A stretch of DNA of 64,000 nucleotides from Echinicola vietnamensis DSM 17526. GTDB taxonomy: Bacteria; Bacteroidota; Bacteroidia; Cytophagales; Cyclobacteriaceae. Shown in pieces: positions 61,017 to 64,000 of the stretch (position 1 is its first letter; each line of letters opens with the position of its first letter). The notes below the pieces were generated by a model. It was not told the origin of the DNA, ran no database searches, and saw nothing but the letters and a program-made list of their open reading frames with translations. The DNA lies in contig NC_019904.1 in the NCBI RefSeq assembly GCF_000325705.1, positions 4,757,501 to 4,821,500 on the forward strand, given 5' to 3'. A program made the translations under genes and the position numbers.

Positions 61017-62108
61017 ATGAAAAAAACATTATCCATACTATTTATTCTGCTTTCCCTTCCTTTACTGTCCAAGGAAGCCCAGGCTTGTGACAGCTGCAAC
61101 TTCTTTGAATACAGCTTGCTGCAAAACCGGAGCTATATTGGGCTGTTTTACCGGCACCGGCAATTTGGCGGATACGACCGATACGGCTACACCTCCCCCA
61201 ACCCGGGCACCGCGGTGGTCACGAGCAGCTTGGCCAATGGATTCGAAAATGGAGCCACGGCAAAATATGCCCCCCAAGCCAGAACGGCGGTAACCCCATC
61301 CCTCGATCAGGACATGATCGTCATGCATGAACCCGAAGGCACCGGACTGTATGTCAACAAGACGGATCAAGACTGGGAAACCTATGAAACCGTAGAGCTA
61401 AGGGGAAATTTCACTTGGAAAAACCAATGGAACTTTACTTTTCTCCTTCCCTATGAGTCCAACAGGGTCCATTACCAAAAAATGCTGGACCTGCCCAATC
61501 CCGTGCAAGACACCACCTTGAACGTACATGGCTGGGGTGACCTGACCATTGCGGCAGATTTTATCCACTACATTTATCAGGACAAGGCACGTCACACCTT
61601 CCGTCCTGGACTGGCGATCGTCGCCCCCACCGGTCAATCCCGTCAAATCGCTGCAAATGGTGATGCGTTTGACCCAATCATCCAGCCTGGAACGGGATCT
61701 TGGAGCTATGTGGCCAGGCTGAATTACCAATTGTTCTACACCAAAACAGGGCTAAATGCCGGGTTCAGTTACAAGCAGTCTACTGAAGGAGCCCAAAACT
61801 ATCAATTTGGCAACAGTATTAATGCCTCGGCCATTGGTTTTCACCAATTATCATTCAAGGGAGATTGGCTCTTGGTGCCCAATGTCGGTGCCTACTACGA
61901 GCAGTCCCAGAAGGATCACTGGAAAGGGGAAGAACAGCAGCTTACCGGCGGAAAGGTTGCCTTTGCCCAAGCGGGGTTGGATGTCAACCGGCAAGAATGG
62001 ACCCTTAGCGTGATGTGGCAAACACCGGTCTACCAAAACCTGAATGGAAACCAAATCCAGCATCAAAACCGCCTCAGCATCGGGCTGATCAAAGCATTCA
62101 AACTATAA
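61017..62108 (+). CDS. Outer-membrane beta-barrel, transporter-like, with N-terminal Cys motif
   Basis: 363 residues. The signal peptide ends EAQA, and the mature chain begins CDSCNFFEYSLLQN. This Cys-x2-Cys at the very start is unusual for a barrel and could bind metal; a lipid anchor on the first Cys is unlikely because no lipobox is seen. The rest is a beta-barrel of the MetA-pathway/transporter-like type (VELRGNFTWKNQWNFTFLLPYE, HTFRPGLAIVAPTGQ) ending KAFKL. It may pass a small molecule or metal complex across the outer membrane. It is 9 bases after the second di-heme gene, so probably part of the same system. Confidence 0.7.
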   Translation: MKKTLSILFILLSLPLLSKEAQACDSCNFFEYSLLQNRSYIGLFYRHRQFGGYDRYGYTSPNPGTAVVTSSLANGFENGATAKYAPQARTAVTPSLDQDMIVMHEPEGTGLYVNKTDQDWETYETVELRGNFTWKNQWNFTFLLPYESNRVHYQKMLDLPNPVQDTTLNVHGWGDLTIAADFIHYIYQDKARHTFRPGLAIVAPTGQSRQIAANGDAFDPIIQPGTGSWSYVARLNYQLFYTKTGLNAGFSYKQSTEGAQNYQFGNSINASAIGFHQLSFKGDWLLVPNVGAYYEQSQKDHWKGEEQQLTGGKVAFAQAGLDVNRQEWTLSVMWQTPVYQNLNGNQIQHQNRLSIGLIKAFKL

Positions 62109-62122
62109 ACCAATCAGCCATC

Positions 62123-62491
62123 ATGAACCTAAAGTTTCTTGCTTTGGTGGCCTTACTGATGGTCAAGATCCTGGCCGCTCCGATTGTTTACGTGGATTTT
62201 AAAATTCATCAGGAACAGTTGGCAAAAGTGGCATGTGTGGACAGGAATGCCCCCATTACCGTATGCAGGGCAAACTGTGTGCTGGTCAGTAAACTCCAGC
62301 TCACTGCTGATGCCTCGGATGAAGAAAAAAACCTAAAAGGTGAAAGACACCAGGAAATACTCTATTTTTCGAATTTCCCTGTTTTTCAATTCTTCAGTAA
62401 GGTTCCAATCATCAAAATGGCATGGGGGAAGGGAATTCCATGCAAGGGTTTTGACCACAGGCCGATTAAACCACCAAACATCTTTTTATAA
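62123..62491 (+). CDS. Small exported CX9CX3C protein, copy 2
   Basis: 122 residues from the ATG at 62123; the frame is open further upstream but that part overlaps the barrel gene. A signal peptide ends ILAAP. Cys38-x9-Cys48-x3-Cys52 in ACVDRNAPITVCRANCVL has the same spacing as Cys40/50/54 of the protein at 57309, followed by the same L-x2-KL. Three cysteines can form one disulfide and leave one free thiol, or bind a metal. It sits between the barrel and MbnP copy 2 in the same direction. Function unknown. Confidence 0.72.
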   Translation: MNLKFLALVALLMVKILAAPIVYVDFKIHQEQLAKVACVDRNAPITVCRANCVLVSKLQLTADASDEEKNLKGERHQEILYFSNFPVFQFFSKVPIIKMAWGKGIPCKGFDHRPIKPPNIFL

Positions 62492-62551
62492 CCTGAAACG
62501 TTCGTAGGGTCTCCCTACACTTACTTCATTCATCAAACCATAAAAAGAAAA

Positions 62552-63352
62552 ATGAAAAATATCTTAAATAGATTATTAGTAGCATTTTTAGTCGTTGGAG
62601 CCATGGCTTCATGTACCAATGACACTGATGACGCCATGACCATCGAAAATCAATCGGCGCTTTCCATTCGTATAGACCACGCTTTTGGGGAAGAGGCCTT
62701 TGAGCTTGGGAAAACCTTTACAACCGAAAACGGCACTGCGCTAACGTTCAATGAACTACGCTATTGGATTTCAAATGTAGAACTGACTCATGAAAACGGC
62801 ACTAAGTATCAGGTACCTGAATCTTATTATTTGGTCCAGCACATGAAGGAACAATTGGTTCAGGACACCTTCGTGCTACCGGATTCCGTACGTGAGACCA
62901 TTGTGCTCAAAAACATCCCCGATGGCACATATACGGGAGTCAGCTTTGCACTGGGAATAGATCCCGAATATAATGATGACTTGACACGCACCGCTGGTGA
63001 ACTAAACGCCCTCCAGAATATGGCCTATTCTTCTTGGATGTGGTTTACCAGTTACATTTTCTCCAAAACAAAGGGTACTGTTGGTCAAGGAGAGGATGCC
63101 GTGGAATTTGCCTTCGAAACAGGTTCAAATGATAGCTTCAGAACGGTATCCCTCCAATTGGCAAGTCCAGTAACGGTAAAAACGGATGCCGAAAATGTCA
63201 TCAGGATAAAAAATGATGTCCAATCATTATTTGCAGAAATTACATTTGACGAAGCATTGATGTCCGGAACCAAGTACATGATCGGGGCCTCCAATCCCGA
63301 TATGATGATGAAACTTTCCAACAACTACCAAGCAGCATTTACTGCAGAATAA
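62552..63352 (+). CDS. MbnP-family lipoprotein, copy 2
   Basis: 266 residues with lipobox GAMASC21. The family pattern is shown by NELRYWISNVELTHENGTKY, TYTGVSFALGIDPEYND and NMAYSSWMWFTSYIFSKTKG, which aligns with DMAWNWNTGYKFFVLEG of copy 1; here Trp162 and Trp164 replace that Trp pair in a shifted context. The motif is more divergent than in copy 1, so the modification or metal site may differ. It ends the cluster and is followed 3 bases later by a strong terminator. Confidence 0.8.
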   Translation: MKNILNRLLVAFLVVGAMASCTNDTDDAMTIENQSALSIRIDHAFGEEAFELGKTFTTENGTALTFNELRYWISNVELTHENGTKYQVPESYYLVQHMKEQLVQDTFVLPDSVRETIVLKNIPDGTYTGVSFALGIDPEYNDDLTRTAGELNALQNMAYSSWMWFTSYIFSKTKGTVGQGEDAVEFAFETGSNDSFRTVSLQLASPVTVKTDAENVIRIKNDVQSLFAEITFDEALMSGTKYMIGASNPDMMMKLSNNYQAAFTAE

Positions 63353-63355
63353 TAA

Positions 63356-63386
63356 AAAAGGTGAAGGCCATTAGCCTTCACCTTTT
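63356..63386 (+). terminator. Rho-independent terminator of the di-heme/MbnP cluster
   Basis: AAAAGGTGAAGGC pairs with GCCTTCACCTTTT: a perfect 13-bp stem with the 5-base loop CATTA, followed by T-rich sequence. It starts three bases after the MbnP copy 2 stop. Confidence 0.92.
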
Positions 63387-63430
63387 CACATTTTACCTTA
63401 ACCCTTATATAAATTTTTAATGATTTTTGA

Positions 63431-64000
63431 TCACAGCGCCACTTGGAACTGCATCACGGCCATTCCTTTGCGCTCATCCACGACATAGCTCCCTTGGCTG
63501 TTGGCAGCAAAGATGGGCCGGCTTTGATAGCTAAAGGACAATTTCACCCGATTCCCTTCGATTAACCAATTTACCCCGCCGTCATACATCGCCATAGGGT
63601 CATCCAAGCGGTCAAACTGGGAATACTGGCTGCTGACATAGGGCTGCAAGGTCCCGGCATTACCGAGCAGGTCCCTCCTGAAGAGATAGCCAAACTGCGC
63701 ATAAAAGGTGCTTCCGGTACCAATCGTAGGAAAAGCGCTTCCTGGGCCATTCAGAGTTCCTTCAGCATTGACACCTGTGGCCGGATTCATGGCGCCGACA
63801 TTCCTGATGTAGTTTTTTCCATAATCGCTGTACGTATAGGCAGCATATGCCGTAATAGCATTTCCCTTGCTTCGATTTATGGGCCTGTCATAGAAGGCAT
63901 CGATGGCCATTATCCCCAAGTTGGTCCTGACCGTATCGGTAGAACTTTCGGCATAATGCCACATGGCATCCTTTTGGGCCATAAAGCCCGCGCCTATATT
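63431..64000 (-). CDS. C-terminal part of an outer-membrane porin-like protein, cut by window edge
   Basis: The frame stays open to the right edge, so the N-terminus is outside the window; an internal Met at 63982 is not the start. About 189 residues are visible, with alternating beta-strand pattern (ITAYAAYTYSDYGKNYIRN, GSTFYAQFGYLFRRDLLGN, QPYVSSQYSQFDRLDDPMA, KLSFSYQSRPIF) and the end MAVMQFQVAL. This resembles phosphate-selective porin (OprP/O-type) barrels. It converges on the MbnP cluster, separated by the 63356 terminator. Confidence 0.7.
   Translation of the reverse strand, partial: NIGAGFMAQKDAMWHYAESSTDTVRTNLGIMAIDAFYDRPINRSKGNAITAYAAYTYSDYGKNYIRNVGAMNPATGVNAEGTLNGPGSAFPTIGTGSTFYAQFGYLFRRDLLGNAGTLQPYVSSQYSQFDRLDDPMAMYDGGVNWLIEGNRVKLSFSYQSRPIFAANSQGSYVVDERKGMAVMQFQVAL

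Overview
The window looks like chromosome of a marine Bacteroidota, most likely a Cyclobacteriaceae bacterium of the Echinicola type. This is inferred from SusC/SusD pairs, FecR/ECF-sigma signalling, TAnnTTTG-type -7 boxes, weak or absent Shine-Dalgarno sites, many lipoprotein signal peptides, sulfatase and glycan-degradation genes, and palindromic intergenic repeats. No rRNA, tRNA, CRISPR array, prophage or plasmid function was seen. One intact insertion sequence (IS982 family) is present.

Layout. 1-7.5 kb: the start of a DUF1080 gene, a repeat-rich gap, a LexA/S24-type self-cleaving repressor with a small partner, an outer-membrane receptor, and a three-gene bacteriocin-like operon carrying an IS982 element. 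7.6-12.6 kb: tex, a TlpA-type thioredoxin, a beta-lactamase-fold lipoprotein and an ECF sigma factor. 12.8-29.2 kb: an alpha-mannan utilisation locus on the minus strand: FecR anti-sigma, SusC (with STN signalling domain), SusD, SusE, GH76, GH125, GH92, ROK kinase and GH78. Surface GH76 and SusCDE would cut and import mannan, GH92/GH125 trim it in the periplasm, and the ROK kinase phosphorylates released sugar. 29.5-33.5 kb: the four-gene Anbu operon (ATP-grasp, alpha-E, proteasome-like Anbu, transglutaminase). 33.8-36 kb: an ECF sigma factor and the scar of a deleted second glycan locus, where the front of a sigma gene is joined to the last ~22 codons of a susD gene. 36-45.3 kb: DinB, extradiol dioxygenase, 2H phosphoesterase and endonuclease-family genes, a uronate pair (kduD, kduI) with DUF4861, and a sulfur pair (DoxDA, DsrE). 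45.5-55.4 kb: a small membrane protein, ClC channel, beta-lactamase-class-C-like hydrolase, Gfo/Idh oxidoreductase, sulfatase and alpha/beta hydrolase, separated by repeat-laden gaps.

55.7-63.4 kb: hemN, then a co-directional run of two di-heme peroxidase/MauG-type lipoproteins, two MbnP-type lipoproteins, an outer-membrane barrel and two small secreted CX9CX3C proteins. It resembles the MbnP/MbnH pair, in which a di-heme enzyme oxidises a tryptophan of its partner to build a copper site. The duplicated set and the small Cys proteins make it the most interesting system here. The right edge cuts a porin-like gene.

Non-coding DNA carries several interspersed repeat families, four good Rho-independent terminators on the minus strand and one on the plus strand, and candidate operators upstream of kduI, hemN and the DinB gene. 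Protein families were assigned by reading motifs and from memory of the families; no database search was run.
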